A DNA stretch of 64,000 nt, taken from the NCBI GenBank assembly GCA_030583665.1, contig CP129469.1:2905043-2969042 (forward strand), given 5' to 3'. Below the pieces are notes generated by a model. The model was not told the origin of the DNA and ran no database searches. It saw only the letters and a list, made by a program, of their open reading frames with translations. Every line of letters begins with the position of its first letter. Positions within the stretch are counted from its first letter, which is position 1. The stretch is from Candidatus Jettenia sp. AMX2. GTDB lineage: Bacteria > Planctomycetota > Brocadiia > Brocadiales > Brocadiaceae. This document shows positions 50,081-59,593 of this stretch, in pieces. Both the position numbers and the translations under genes were made by a program.

Positions 50081-52750
50081 TCAGCTTTTCGTTATATCTT
50101 TAAATACACCTTCTATTCTTACAGGATCTCCATTTTTGCCACGTACCAGATTACAGGTTCTTTCCGAAATAAATCGTTCACCGTTTTTCTTCTTCCAATA
50201 TGATATAAAATTCTTCCATATATTTTCTTTTTCCAATTTCTCAATGACTTCTTTTTCATCATCTGGGTTAACACAAATATCCTTAACCCGTGCTCCAATT
50301 ACTTCTGATGGTGAGCTATACCCGAGTATTTCTGCCCCTGCCTGATTAATCCAGGTAAATACCCCGTTTTCTGTAGGTTCACACTGATAAATCCCTTCCT
50401 TTAATGAATTCAGCAGCTGCCGGTAATCTTTTTCAAATGCCGGTATCTCCTCTTCTGATCCCTTTCGTTCCTCAACGTCCCTGAATATTCCATCTATCCG
50501 GACAGGATTACCTCTCTCATCATTAACCAGACTCGCCGTCCGCTCCATAAAAAACTTTTCACCATTCTTTCTTTTACACAGAGATGTAAAATACTTCAAA
50601 ATCCCTTCTTTCTTCAACTTTTTAATCAATTCTTTCCGGTCAATGGGATTGACATAGATATTCTTAACCCGTGTTCCGATTACTTCTGATGGCGAGCTAT
50701 ACCCGAGTATTTCTGCCCCTGCCTGATTAATCCAGGTAAATACCCCGTTTTCTGTAGGTTCACACTGATAAATCCCCTCCTTTAATGAATTCAGCAGTTG
50801 CCGGTAATGCTTTTCCGACTCCTGTAACTTAATTTCTAATTTCTTTCGTGCTGTAATATCTCTGAATATTCCATCAATCCGTACCGGATTGCCCTTTTCA
50901 TCCCTCGACAGGCTTGATGTGCGTTCCATATAAAATTGTTTGCCGTTTTTCCTCTTACAAAGCGAGGAGAACTCCTTCCATACCCCATCCCTCAGGAGCT
51001 TCTCCACCACTGCTTTACGGTCTTCCGGGTTAACATACATATCCTTTACCGGTGTTCCGATCACTTCACCGGGTGACGAATATCCAAGGATTTCTGCCCC
51101 GGCCTGATTCATCCACAGGAATACTCCATCTACCTTTGGCTCTGATTGATAAACCCCTTCCCTGAGTGAATCAAAGAGTAGCCGATATCGTCTCTCTGAT
51201 TCTATAATCTCTGCCTCTGCTTTTTTCCTTTCCGAAATATCTCTGAATACCCCATAGATTGCAATGTTATTTCCCTGCTCATCCTTCAGAAGACTGCTCG
51301 TACGCTCTGCATAGAAACTCTCTCCGTTTTTTCTCTTGCTCAATGATACAAATTCCCTCCATACCCCCTCTCTTTCCAGTTTCTCGCATAATTTTCTCCT
51401 GTCATTAGGATTCACATAGATATTTTTTACCTTCATCCCTATAACCTCTTCCGGAGAGTCATATCCCAGTATCTCTGCCCCTGCCTGGTTAACGAAGGTA
51501 AATACTCCATCCACTCCAGGCTCTGACTTATAAACACCTTCCTTGATTGAATTAAATATCTCCCGGTATCTTTTCTCAGATGTTATGATCTCCTTCGTTT
51601 TCTCTTCAAGGGATTTAGCCATAGCATTGAAGGAATTCGCCAATTCTCCAATCTCGTTTTCCCTTTGAATATTTACCCGTTGCGATAAATCTCCCGACGA
51701 CATCTTCCTTGTTACTTCTGTAAGCTCAATAATGGGTATAGAAAGTTTTTTGCCGACAAGATATGCCACAAGCACAAAGGGGAATGCAAGTATAAGCAGC
51801 ACTGCAGTTACTATGTAATTGAGATTATAAACCACCCCATAGCCTTCATCCTTATCGATCTCTGTTATGATCCCCCAGTTAAACTCAGGCAGCCATCTCC
51901 ATACGCCCAGAACAATCACCCCGCAATAGTCTTTATATCCTTCCGCATCAAAACCATTGATACCGGAAATGCATTGCTGAATACCAGTCGTTAATTTCCC
52001 CGTTTCCTGATTCACCGGCTTCAACTCCAGGGCACACCTCTTTTTTATTAACCCCATTTCCCTCAGATGACCTGCAAATCTGGATTCTGTTAGCATGTAA
52101 CCTTCTTTATTTACCAGATAAGTCTCCCCTGTCCTACCCAGATTCAGGCTCAGCATCAGATCGTTCAGTTTTGTCGCATCAATCCTCAGTGCAACAATAC
52201 CTGTAATATATCCATCGTTGTCTCTCAGCGGAGATGAGACGAACATCGTTGGCAACCCCAGCTCTTTTTCCCCGTATTCACTTATTAACGGAATTTCAGA
52301 GGGAACAATTCCTGATACATATGTCTTTCCCCGGAACGCTTCCTCAAAATAATCCGTCCCGGAAATGTCATTCCCTATTCTCTCCCCCTCTGTAGCAACT
52401 GTTATAATGCCACTTCCATTACTTACCAGAATCCCCTTATATCCAAACTCATTCTTTACTACTTCGAGAAACTGAACAATGTTACCATAGTCCTTGTCTT
52501 TACTTGTAACGGCCGCACCTTTCGCCATGAAAGGATTCATTGCAATGGCACGGACATTCATCATTCTCTCGTGTATCCAATTGGTTACCAGTTCCGCCTG
52601 CTTTTGCCCGATGCCATCAAGGTTTCGGATAATTATTTCCCTAAGGTCTGATTGCACCCGGGGATAAGCTACGACTCTGAGTAAAACAAATGGTAGTAAA
52701 GTAAATGTGATTAACAAAAAAATAAGTCGCCTTTTAATCGAAAAATACAT
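50081..52750 (-). CDS. Membrane sensor with Cache-type, HAMP and four PAS domains, no output domain
   Basis: An 889-residue protein. A membrane helix near residues 8-28, an extracytoplasmic sensing domain (about 35-310; contains SGTDYFEEAFRGKTYVSG, typical of dCache), a second helix near 312-335, a HAMP linker (KKLSIPIIELTEVTRKMSSG), then four PAS domains of about 127 residues each, every one starting EGVY/EGIY with NQAGAEILGY. The protein ends after the last PAS (KDITKS) with no histidine kinase, GGDEF or methyl-accepting domain. The third and fourth PAS are nearly identical over 120 bases, showing recent duplication. Ligands are unknown. Confidence 0.82.
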   Translation of the reverse strand: MYFSIKRRLIFLLITFTLLPFVLLRVVAYPRVQSDLREIIIRNLDGIGQKQAELVTNWIHERMMNVRAIAMNPFMAKGAAVTSKDKDYGNIVQFLEVVKNEFGYKGILVSNGSGIITVATEGERIGNDISGTDYFEEAFRGKTYVSGIVPSEIPLISEYGEKELGLPTMFVSSPLRDNDGYITGIVALRIDATKLNDLMLSLNLGRTGETYLVNKEGYMLTESRFAGHLREMGLIKKRCALELKPVNQETGKLTTGIQQCISGINGFDAEGYKDYCGVIVLGVWRWLPEFNWGIITEIDKDEGYGVVYNLNYIVTAVLLILAFPFVLVAYLVGKKLSIPIIELTEVTRKMSSGDLSQRVNIQRENEIGELANSFNAMAKSLEEKTKEIITSEKRYREIFNSIKEGVYKSEPGVDGVFTFVNQAGAEILGYDSPEEVIGMKVKNIYVNPNDRRKLCEKLEREGVWREFVSLSKRKNGESFYAERTSSLLKDEQGNNIAIYGVFRDISERKKAEAEIIESERRYRLLFDSLREGVYQSEPKVDGVFLWMNQAGAEILGYSSPGEVIGTPVKDMYVNPEDRKAVVEKLLRDGVWKEFSSLCKRKNGKQFYMERTSSLSRDEKGNPVRIDGIFRDITARKKLEIKLQESEKHYRQLLNSLKEGIYQCEPTENGVFTWINQAGAEILGYSSPSEVIGTRVKNIYVNPIDRKELIKKLKKEGILKYFTSLCKRKNGEKFFMERTASLVNDERGNPVRIDGIFRDVEERKGSEEEIPAFEKDYRQLLNSLKEGIYQCEPTENGVFTWINQAGAEILGYSSPSEVIGARVKDICVNPDDEKEVIEKLEKENIWKNFISYWKKKNGERFISERTCNLVRGKNGDPVRIEGVFKDITKS

Positions 52751-53010
52751 ATTTCATCTCCAAATATTTGGTAGAATTTTGTTGGTCAAATAGTATACAA
52801 GATTAGCTTCTTTAGATAAATAAAAAATAATTTCTCCTTGCTTTTAAAGCAAAATAGAAATTATCATAATAGATAAAGTATAGTTTTGTCGAGTTTTATA
52901 TAATCGCACAGAAAAAAATTTAACATTTTTTCACTGATTACTTTATAAAAAGAAAAAACAGAAGCAGTTATTGAATCCTCCGGAACAGTAACCAGTATCA
53001 AACGATAGTT

Positions 53011-53373
53011 ATGTATACAAACAAACATAAAATTATTTTTTCAAAAATCAGTTTTCACAGTATTTTGATACTATGGTTTTTTTTATGCATACTACCTGGT
53101 GACTGTTTGTTGTTAGGATGCACAGAAGAGGCTGTATCCCATTATACCGTAAACGAATCAATCACCATAACCAATAGTAGCAGCAATTGTTTTACCCCGG
53201 AAGATAATCCACACTGCACTATCTGTTGTTTACTCTGTACCCACAATCTCACTATTCATTTGCAGCAAAGCCCGTCTCTTACTTTCACCGGACCCTCTTA
53301 TCGGTTAAGAGGATCACTCCTGAAGTATTTCGATACTATCTTCCAGAATACCTTCTATCGTCCTCCCCGCTAA
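53011..53373 (+). CDS. Small exported Cys-rich protein at the head of the metal-efflux cluster
   Basis: A 120-residue protein with an N-terminal hydrophobic helix (ILILWFFLCILPGDCLLLGC, a possible signal or lipoprotein-like segment) and a short cysteine cluster, NPHCTICCLLCTHN, near residues 70-83. The C-terminus is basic and Tyr/Phe rich. No family is recognised. Its position 227 bases before czcC and the Cys cluster suggest a metal-binding periplasmic protein of the efflux system, which is inference. The region 52751-53010 upstream is AT-rich without a gene. Confidence 0.55.
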   Translation: MYTNKHKIIFSKISFHSILILWFFLCILPGDCLLLGCTEEAVSHYTVNESITITNSSSNCFTPEDNPHCTICCLLCTHNLTIHLQQSPSLTFTGPSYRLRGSLLKYFDTIFQNTFYRPPR

Positions 53374-53600
53374 TTACAATACTTATTTCCTATTGAGGGA
53401 AATACGGAACTGCATAACAGGAAGAAACCACAACAAAAACAGGACTCAGATTATACAGATAAAACAGACTTTGGCATGATCTCAGCCGAACGATTTTACG
53501 CAGATTTTCTTCTGTGAGAATCGATCCTTATAAGAGGGAAAAAGACCTGTAGCAAACCATTAGAGATACTACTACTCCATCTCTTACGAAAGGATTTATT

Positions 53601-54929
53601 ATGTATTTCTATTTTAACCGGAAACTTTCTTTTCAAAGATATACATACGTACTCTCTATTTCTATAATTTTTATGCTTATGTATTTACCATGCTCTCGCT
53701 GGGGAACGATCTTTGGAAATGGTGATCTCAAATTAACGCATAAAAGGATTTCACTTGAGGAAGCCATTACTATTGCAATCGAAAACAACCCGGAATTACA
53801 GGTAACAAAAGATCAGATAGATGCATCCATAGGATTATTAAGACAGTCGAGATTATACCCGAACCCTGTTCTGGAACTCCTTGCTGAAGAAATGCCTACC
53901 CATGAGATTGGATTCCATCAGAGTCAAAACCTTGTAGCTGTAACCCAGCCAATTATCTTAGGTGGCAAGAGGGGTTTAGGCATTAGGATAAGTGAAAAAG
54001 TAAAGGAAAGAGATATATTAGAAAGCGAAGCAGTCTTAATAACCATTATAGCGGATACAAAGAAGGCCTTCTATAAAACCCTTGCAGCACAGGAAGGGCT
54101 CGGTATAGCAAAAAATATTGAAAAAATTACTCATGAAACTTATCAGAGTGAGCAAGCGAGATTTGAGGCAGGTGAGGTACCCATAACGAACGTCCTGAGG
54201 GCAGAAGTAGAGCTGTCAATGGCAAGGAATTCTGTGTTTAACGCCGAAGGTAAACTCCAGAATTCTCTGAAAGAATTACTGAATGTAATGGGAACACCAG
54301 ACGAAACCGTTACCGGCGTAACCGGAAGGCTCTTAATAAAACCGAAGAAATTACTCCTCCACGAACTTGAAGAAAAGATGAAAAACAATCAACCCCTGCT
54401 TAAAGCATCAAGAAAAAACATCGAAATAGCGGAAACAGAGCTCACATTAGAAAAAAGACAGGTTATACCTGATATAAACATTTCGGCTGGCTATAAACGG
54501 CTTAGCCTGGAAAATGTAGATACCATTCAAATGGGCATTGAAATACCGGCCCCGTTCTTTAATCGTAATCAGGGTAACATACAGAAGGGTAAAGCCCTTT
54601 CAAGAAAGGCAAAAAATGAAAATGTATCGGTTTACAATGATTTGCTGTTTCAATTAAAAACAAACTTCCACTCCTATCAGGTAAAACAGAAACAGGTCAT
54701 TGAGTATAAAGACCGGATACTGCCACGGGCAGATGAGTCTCTTACGTTAATTACAGAAGGATACAACGAAGGCGAATTCAGTTATATGGATCTTCTGGAT
54801 ACCAAAAGAATGTGGGCAGAAACGAGGATTTCATATATAGAATCCCTTAAGGATTTCAATCTAGTACTTGCAGATATTGAAAAACTGGCAGTAACTAAAA
54901 TAGAAGAACAATACCAGGGGACAAAATAA
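53601..54929 (+). CDS. czcC: Outer-membrane efflux protein (CzcC/TolC type)
   Basis: A 442-residue TolC-like outer-membrane channel for the efflux pump. It has an N-terminal signal-like segment (SISIIFMLMYLPCSRWG), then paired repeats of coiled-coil and beta segments: SLEEAITIAIENNPELQVTK in the first half and QMGIEIPAPFFNRNQGNIQK in the second. The content is typical of CzcC in the adjacent czcCBA set. AGGA lies about 10 bases before the ATG. Confidence 0.85.
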   Translation: MYFYFNRKLSFQRYTYVLSISIIFMLMYLPCSRWGTIFGNGDLKLTHKRISLEEAITIAIENNPELQVTKDQIDASIGLLRQSRLYPNPVLELLAEEMPTHEIGFHQSQNLVAVTQPIILGGKRGLGIRISEKVKERDILESEAVLITIIADTKKAFYKTLAAQEGLGIAKNIEKITHETYQSEQARFEAGEVPITNVLRAEVELSMARNSVFNAEGKLQNSLKELLNVMGTPDETVTGVTGRLLIKPKKLLLHELEEKMKNNQPLLKASRKNIEIAETELTLEKRQVIPDINISAGYKRLSLENVDTIQMGIEIPAPFFNRNQGNIQKGKALSRKAKNENVSVYNDLLFQLKTNFHSYQVKQKQVIEYKDRILPRADESLTLITEGYNEGEFSYMDLLDTKRMWAETRISYIESLKDFNLVLADIEKLAVTKIEEQYQGTK

Positions 54930-55000
54930 CGTATGTACTTGGTTTTCATTCTTCTCTTAACCCCTTTTATACCTAGCGTCATTAATCAGATACTAAATAT

Positions 55001-55062
55001 GTCATTCCCGCGGAAGCGGGAATTCAGAAAAACACTGGATTCCGGGTCAAACCCGGAATGAC
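55001..55062. repeat. Palindromic repeat pair between czcC and czcB
   Basis: Outer ends GTCATTCC (55001) and GGAATGAC (55062) enclose two hairpins: ATTCCCGC-GGAA-GCGGGAAT (55004-55023) and ATTCCGGGT-CAA-ACCCGGAAT (55039-55059). A remnant of the same family is at 62218. Widespread intergenic repeat type. Confidence 0.85.
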
Positions 55063-55136
55063 AGACGGTCGTAACTTATGTCGCTATGCATAATAATGAA
55101 CTATTTGTTTTAATAAATTTGGAGCAAAGAAATTTT

Positions 55137-56453
55137 ATGACCTATTTATCACTTATCATACGAATAATCCTCTGTACGGTTATTCTCTTATTTACGGGAT
55201 TTCTTCAGAATGTTTCTGCACATCAGAGTTGTCAGGATACACAGAAAGACGAAATATGCCCCGCACATGGTGTTCTAAAAGATACATGTTCTCTCTGTAA
55301 TCATACGATGAAAAACGATAGGTATAAAGAATTCTTAGAAAAACAATGCGAACATAACATCTCCGTTCTTGAATGCAATGGATGCCGTCATGAGATTGGG
55401 GCCGTCAGGATTGATCCATCGATAGTAGGAGAAATTATTACGATCAAAGACGCCAGGTCATCAAATATCGATATTACCCTCAAAGCAACGGGAGAAGTCG
55501 GGTTTAATCAGGACCGTTTTGTTATTGTTGCCCCAAGGGTATCCGGAGTTGTTAAAGAGGTACTTGTGGGTCTGGGAGACCGTGTGGAAAAGGGACAGGT
55601 ATTGGCCCTGCTGGATAGTATAGAATTGGGGAAATTCAAAGCTGATTATATGAAGTCGAAGGCCTTGATGGAATTCACCGAAAAGACCTATCACAGGGAA
55701 ATGTCTCTTTATAACAAGAATATCATCTCTGAAAAAAGACTTCAGGAGGCCGCTGCTGCTTATGAACAGGCACAGATTGCATTAAAATCGCTCAGGGAGA
55801 AATTAAAACTTATGGGACAACAGGAGAGCGATATTCAAGATATAGAAGAAGGCCACGTATCCTCACTGATTACCGTCACGGCCCCTTTCGACGGTACGGT
55901 AATTAAAAGAAATGCATCTGTTGGAGGACTGAAAGACGCCTTTACACCACTCTTCACCATCTCAGACTTAACACATTTGTGGGTATGGTTTGATATTTAC
56001 GAAAAAGATATCACAAAGGTCAGGATGGGAAGCAGGGTAGCAATATCTGTCGCTTCCTACCCGGGAGAACAGTTTGAAGGACTTGTTACTTATATCGGAG
56101 CTACCATTGATGAAAGGACGAGAACTGTAAAGGTCCGGGCAGAAATCGACAATCAGCATGGAAAATTAAAACCGGGTATGTTTGCCCGGATACTGCTCCA
56201 GGTAGAGACGGGAGGCGATTCACCGGTAGTACCTGAAGAAACTGTTCAGACAGACGGACAAAGGCACTTTATCTTTGTACCTCTTAAAGAGGGATACTTC
56301 TTAAGACGGGATGTAACTATTGGCACGCGCATGAACGGCTATGTGAAGATTCTCAATGGCTTACATAAGAATGACCGGGTGGTTGTCAATGGCAGTTTCC
56401 TGCTTAAGTCTGAGCTTATGAAGGAACAGTTTGGAGAGGGGTGCATACACTAG
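55137..56453 (+). CDS. czcB: Efflux pump periplasmic adaptor (CzcB type) with Cys-rich N-terminus
   Basis: A 438-residue membrane-fusion protein linking the inner-membrane pump to the channel. The ATG at 55137 is chosen over 55086 because GGAG lies upstream and a signal peptide (LSLIIRIILCTVILLFTGFL) follows. After it comes an extra segment of about 60 residues with cysteines and histidines (CPAHG, CSLCNHTMK, CNGCRHEIG) that could bind metal before the lipoyl domain (VVKEVLVGLGDRVEKGQVLA), alpha-hairpin and barrel. Such Cys/His N-terminal extensions occur in metal-efflux adaptors. It overlaps the 56441 in-frame start of czcA, with the ATG of czcA at 56459. Confidence 0.85.
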   Translation: MTYLSLIIRIILCTVILLFTGFLQNVSAHQSCQDTQKDEICPAHGVLKDTCSLCNHTMKNDRYKEFLEKQCEHNISVLECNGCRHEIGAVRIDPSIVGEIITIKDARSSNIDITLKATGEVGFNQDRFVIVAPRVSGVVKEVLVGLGDRVEKGQVLALLDSIELGKFKADYMKSKALMEFTEKTYHREMSLYNKNIISEKRLQEAAAAYEQAQIALKSLREKLKLMGQQESDIQDIEEGHVSSLITVTAPFDGTVIKRNASVGGLKDAFTPLFTISDLTHLWVWFDIYEKDITKVRMGSRVAISVASYPGEQFEGLVTYIGATIDERTRTVKVRAEIDNQHGKLKPGMFARILLQVETGGDSPVVPEETVQTDGQRHFIFVPLKEGYFLRRDVTIGTRMNGYVKILNGLHKNDRVVVNGSFLLKSELMKEQFGEGCIH

Positions 56454-56458
56454 TCTTT

Positions 56459-59400
56459 ATGATAAATAACCTTATCGGGTATGCATTAAAGCAGGTCTTC
56501 CTGGTTATTATTGCCCTCTGTGTAATCATAGGAATAGGAATCTACTATACCAACCGCCTGCCAATTGATGCCATTCCCGATGTAACAACAAACCAGGTAC
56601 AGATTAATACCGAGGTATCCGGACTCGGCCCTGTCGAAGTAGAAAAACTTATTACCTTCCCCATTGAATTCTCTATGAGCAGTTTACCGGATGTTGCAGA
56701 GGTACGATCTCTTTCAAAGACAGGACTTTCACAAGTTACCGTAACATTTAACGACCATGTAAATATCTATTTTGCCAGGCAGTTAGTACTTGAGCGTTTG
56801 CAGGAGGCAAAAGAACAACTCCCGCAGGTTTTAATGGCTCAACCTACTATGGGACCGATTAGTACAGGTCTTGGTGAAATTTACCAATACATAGTTACCG
56901 GTGTGGACAAAGATAATATGGAACTCAGAACGATACAGGACTGGATGATCAGACCACGGCTGCTTACCACCCCGGGGGTTATCGAGGTCAATAGCTTCGG
57001 TGGCTTCGTAAAACAGTATCAGGTGATTGTTGACCCTGGCAAGCTTATTTCCTATAACATTACCCTGCGTGAGGTCTTTGATGCCCTCGCAGTTAACAAT
57101 GCCAATGCCGGCGGGCAATATATAGAGCATGCCTCTGAACAATATCTTATAAGGGGGATAGGTCTTGTTACCTCCCTTCAGGACATCGAAGATATCGTCG
57201 TCCATGCTACAGAAGAAGGCACCCCCGTTTATATAAAAAATCTTGCAGACGTAAAGCTGGGACCGGAGGTACGCTACGGCGCAGTTACCAAAGACGGTAA
57301 GGGAGAAGTTGTTACCGGTATTGCCATGATGCTGAAAGGTGAAAACAGCCGCACGGTAGCCGGAATGATAAAACAAAAGATCGAAGATATCAAACTCAGC
57401 CTCCCCAAAGGTGTATCTATAATCCCGTTTTATGATCGCACAGACCTTGTCAATAACGTTATCCATACGGTATTTGCAAATCTTACTTCCGGTATTATCC
57501 TGGTAGTTGGCATCCTTTTTTTATTCCTGGGAAATTGGAGAGGTGCCCTCCTGGTAGCATTCTCTATTCCACTAACAGGCTTATTAACGTTTTCCGGTAT
57601 GTACCAGTTAGGTATTGCTGCCACGGTAATGAGCCTTGGTGCCCTGGATTTTGGCATGGTTATTGACGGTTCTGTTGTTATGGTAGAAAATATCATAAGA
57701 CGTATTGCCCGCAAAGACAGCGGGAAGCCTACCACGGGAAAAGGAAATCATTACAGGGAAACGATATCCCTTGCAGCACAAGAGGTAGGACGTCCCATTT
57801 TCTTTGCTGTAAGTATTATCATTATCGTATACCTGCCTATCTTAACCCTTCAGGGTATTGAAGGAAAGATGTTCAAACCTATGGCCTTTACGGTATGCCT
57901 TGCTATGTTGAGTTCCCTCCTTATAACCCTCTTTATTATGCCTCCCCTGTGCTCTGTCATTTTTAGAAAGGGAATACAGGAAAGATCCTATGAGGGTGAA
58001 ATCGATAACCGTATTATGCGGTTCTTAAAAAGGCGTTACCAACCGTTATTACACAAAGCTATCTCTCGTCCAAAAATAACCATTACTGCCGCTGCCACCT
58101 GCTTCGCTGGAAGCCTTCTCTTCATTCCTTTTTTAGGCTCAGAATTTATCCCTGAACTGGACGAAGGTGCAATTGCAATTAATGTGGTACGGCTCCCCAG
58201 CATTTCCCTGACGGAATCGCTTGAGAACTGCACGTTTATAGAAAAAGTTCTTATGAAATACCCTGAAGTGGAAACAGTTATATCCAAAACCGGTAGAGCA
58301 GAGATTGCCACAGACCCTATGGGCCAGGAAACCAGTGATATATTTGTCATGCTCAAACCCAAAAAAACCTGGCAAACTGCAAAGACAAAGGAGGATCTGA
58401 CAACATTGATGAGAGAGGATCTGGAAAGGATCCCTGGCATACAATTCAGTTTTTCTCAACCTATTGAGCTGAGGATAAGCGAACTGGTAGCAGGTGTACG
58501 TTCCGATATCGCTGTTAAACTTTTTGGAGAAGATTTTGAAGTACTGAAGCCAAAAGCAAAGGAGATTGAACGGGTCATTGCCTCTATCCGGGGATCCCGG
58601 GATACAAAAACAGAACAGGTAGGAGGATTGTTCGTAGTGGAAATCAGGATCAACCGCAGCGCTATTGCCCGCTATGGGATTAATGTATCGGATATACAGG
58701 AAGTTATTACCACTGCTATTGGCGGTAAGGTAGCTTCCCAGGTGCTGGAAGGTCAAATGCGGTTCGATCTCGTAGTCCGTTTCGCAGAAGAAGCAAGGAG
58801 CAATATAGAAGAAATCAGGAATATCCTGATCAATACCCCCGGCGGCTCGCGTGTACCGCTCTCGCAACTGGCAGATATTTCCCTTGAAGAAGGACCTGCA
58901 CAGATCAACCGGGAAAACGGGCATCGCCGTATCGTGGTTGAATGCAACGTACGGGGCAGGGATATCGGCAGTTTTGTAGCAGAGGCACAAAAGATGATCA
59001 GGGAAAAAGTGGAAATCCCTGCAGGATACTACCTGGAGTGGGGTGGTCAATTTGAAAATATGCAGCGGGCAACAAAACGTCTCGCTCTTGTTGTCCCCAT
59101 TGCCATGAGCTTGATTTTTATCCTCCTCTACATAAATTTTCAGTCCTTAAGAAACGCTGCCCTTATCTATATAAACGTCCCCTTTGCGGCAACAGGTGGA
59201 ATTGTAGCATTATTTCTAAGGGATATGCATTTTAGTATTTCAGCAGGAATTGGGTTTATTGCCCTTTTTGGTCTGTGCGTTCTGAACGGTACCGTTATGG
59301 TATCGTACATTAACGAATTACGGCAAAACGGCAAAGAGATGGAAAATGCCGTCACCGAAGGTGCTTTAACCAGGCTCAGACCTGTTCTTATGACTGTTAC

Positions 59401-59587
59401 AACGGATATTATCGGATTTCTGCCTATGGCAGTATCTACCAGCATCGGAGCTGAAGTCCAAAAACCACTAGCAACTGTGGTTATTGGTGGCCTTTGTTTC
59501 TCAACCCTCTTGACCCTTTTTGTAGTCCCGGCCCTTTATCAATGGTTTCCTAAAAGGATTGAAGAAAATGTGTTATGTTTGGAGTAG
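56459..59587 (+). CDS. czcA: Heavy-metal RND efflux transporter (CzcA type)
   Basis: A 1042-residue inner-membrane RND pump of the HME branch that exports divalent or monovalent metal ions by proton exchange. Twelve membrane segments are seen in two clusters (near residues 10-30, 340-540, 870-1040). The proton-relay motif LGALDFGMVIDGSVVMVENI near residue 396 is the HME signature with its two Asp. The start ATG at 56459 (MINNLIGYALKQVF) is preferred over a GTG at 56441 because the family begins there. It follows czcB after 5 bases. Substrate metal is not readable from sequence alone. Confidence 0.92.
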   Translation: MINNLIGYALKQVFLVIIALCVIIGIGIYYTNRLPIDAIPDVTTNQVQINTEVSGLGPVEVEKLITFPIEFSMSSLPDVAEVRSLSKTGLSQVTVTFNDHVNIYFARQLVLERLQEAKEQLPQVLMAQPTMGPISTGLGEIYQYIVTGVDKDNMELRTIQDWMIRPRLLTTPGVIEVNSFGGFVKQYQVIVDPGKLISYNITLREVFDALAVNNANAGGQYIEHASEQYLIRGIGLVTSLQDIEDIVVHATEEGTPVYIKNLADVKLGPEVRYGAVTKDGKGEVVTGIAMMLKGENSRTVAGMIKQKIEDIKLSLPKGVSIIPFYDRTDLVNNVIHTVFANLTSGIILVVGILFLFLGNWRGALLVAFSIPLTGLLTFSGMYQLGIAATVMSLGALDFGMVIDGSVVMVENIIRRIARKDSGKPTTGKGNHYRETISLAAQEVGRPIFFAVSIIIIVYLPILTLQGIEGKMFKPMAFTVCLAMLSSLLITLFIMPPLCSVIFRKGIQERSYEGEIDNRIMRFLKRRYQPLLHKAISRPKITITAAATCFAGSLLFIPFLGSEFIPELDEGAIAINVVRLPSISLTESLENCTFIEKVLMKYPEVETVISKTGRAEIATDPMGQETSDIFVMLKPKKTWQTAKTKEDLTTLMREDLERIPGIQFSFSQPIELRISELVAGVRSDIAVKLFGEDFEVLKPKAKEIERVIASIRGSRDTKTEQVGGLFVVEIRINRSAIARYGINVSDIQEVITTAIGGKVASQVLEGQMRFDLVVRFAEEARSNIEEIRNILINTPGGSRVPLSQLADISLEEGPAQINRENGHRRIVVECNVRGRDIGSFVAEAQKMIREKVEIPAGYYLEWGGQFENMQRATKRLALVVPIAMSLIFILLYINFQSLRNAALIYINVPFAATGGIVALFLRDMHFSISAGIGFIALFGLCVLNGTVMVSYINELRQNGKEMENAVTEGALTRLRPVLMTVTTDIIGFLPMAVSTSIGAEVQKPLATVVIGGLCFSTLLTLFVVPALYQWFPKRIEENVLCLE

Positions 59588-59593
59588 AGAACA

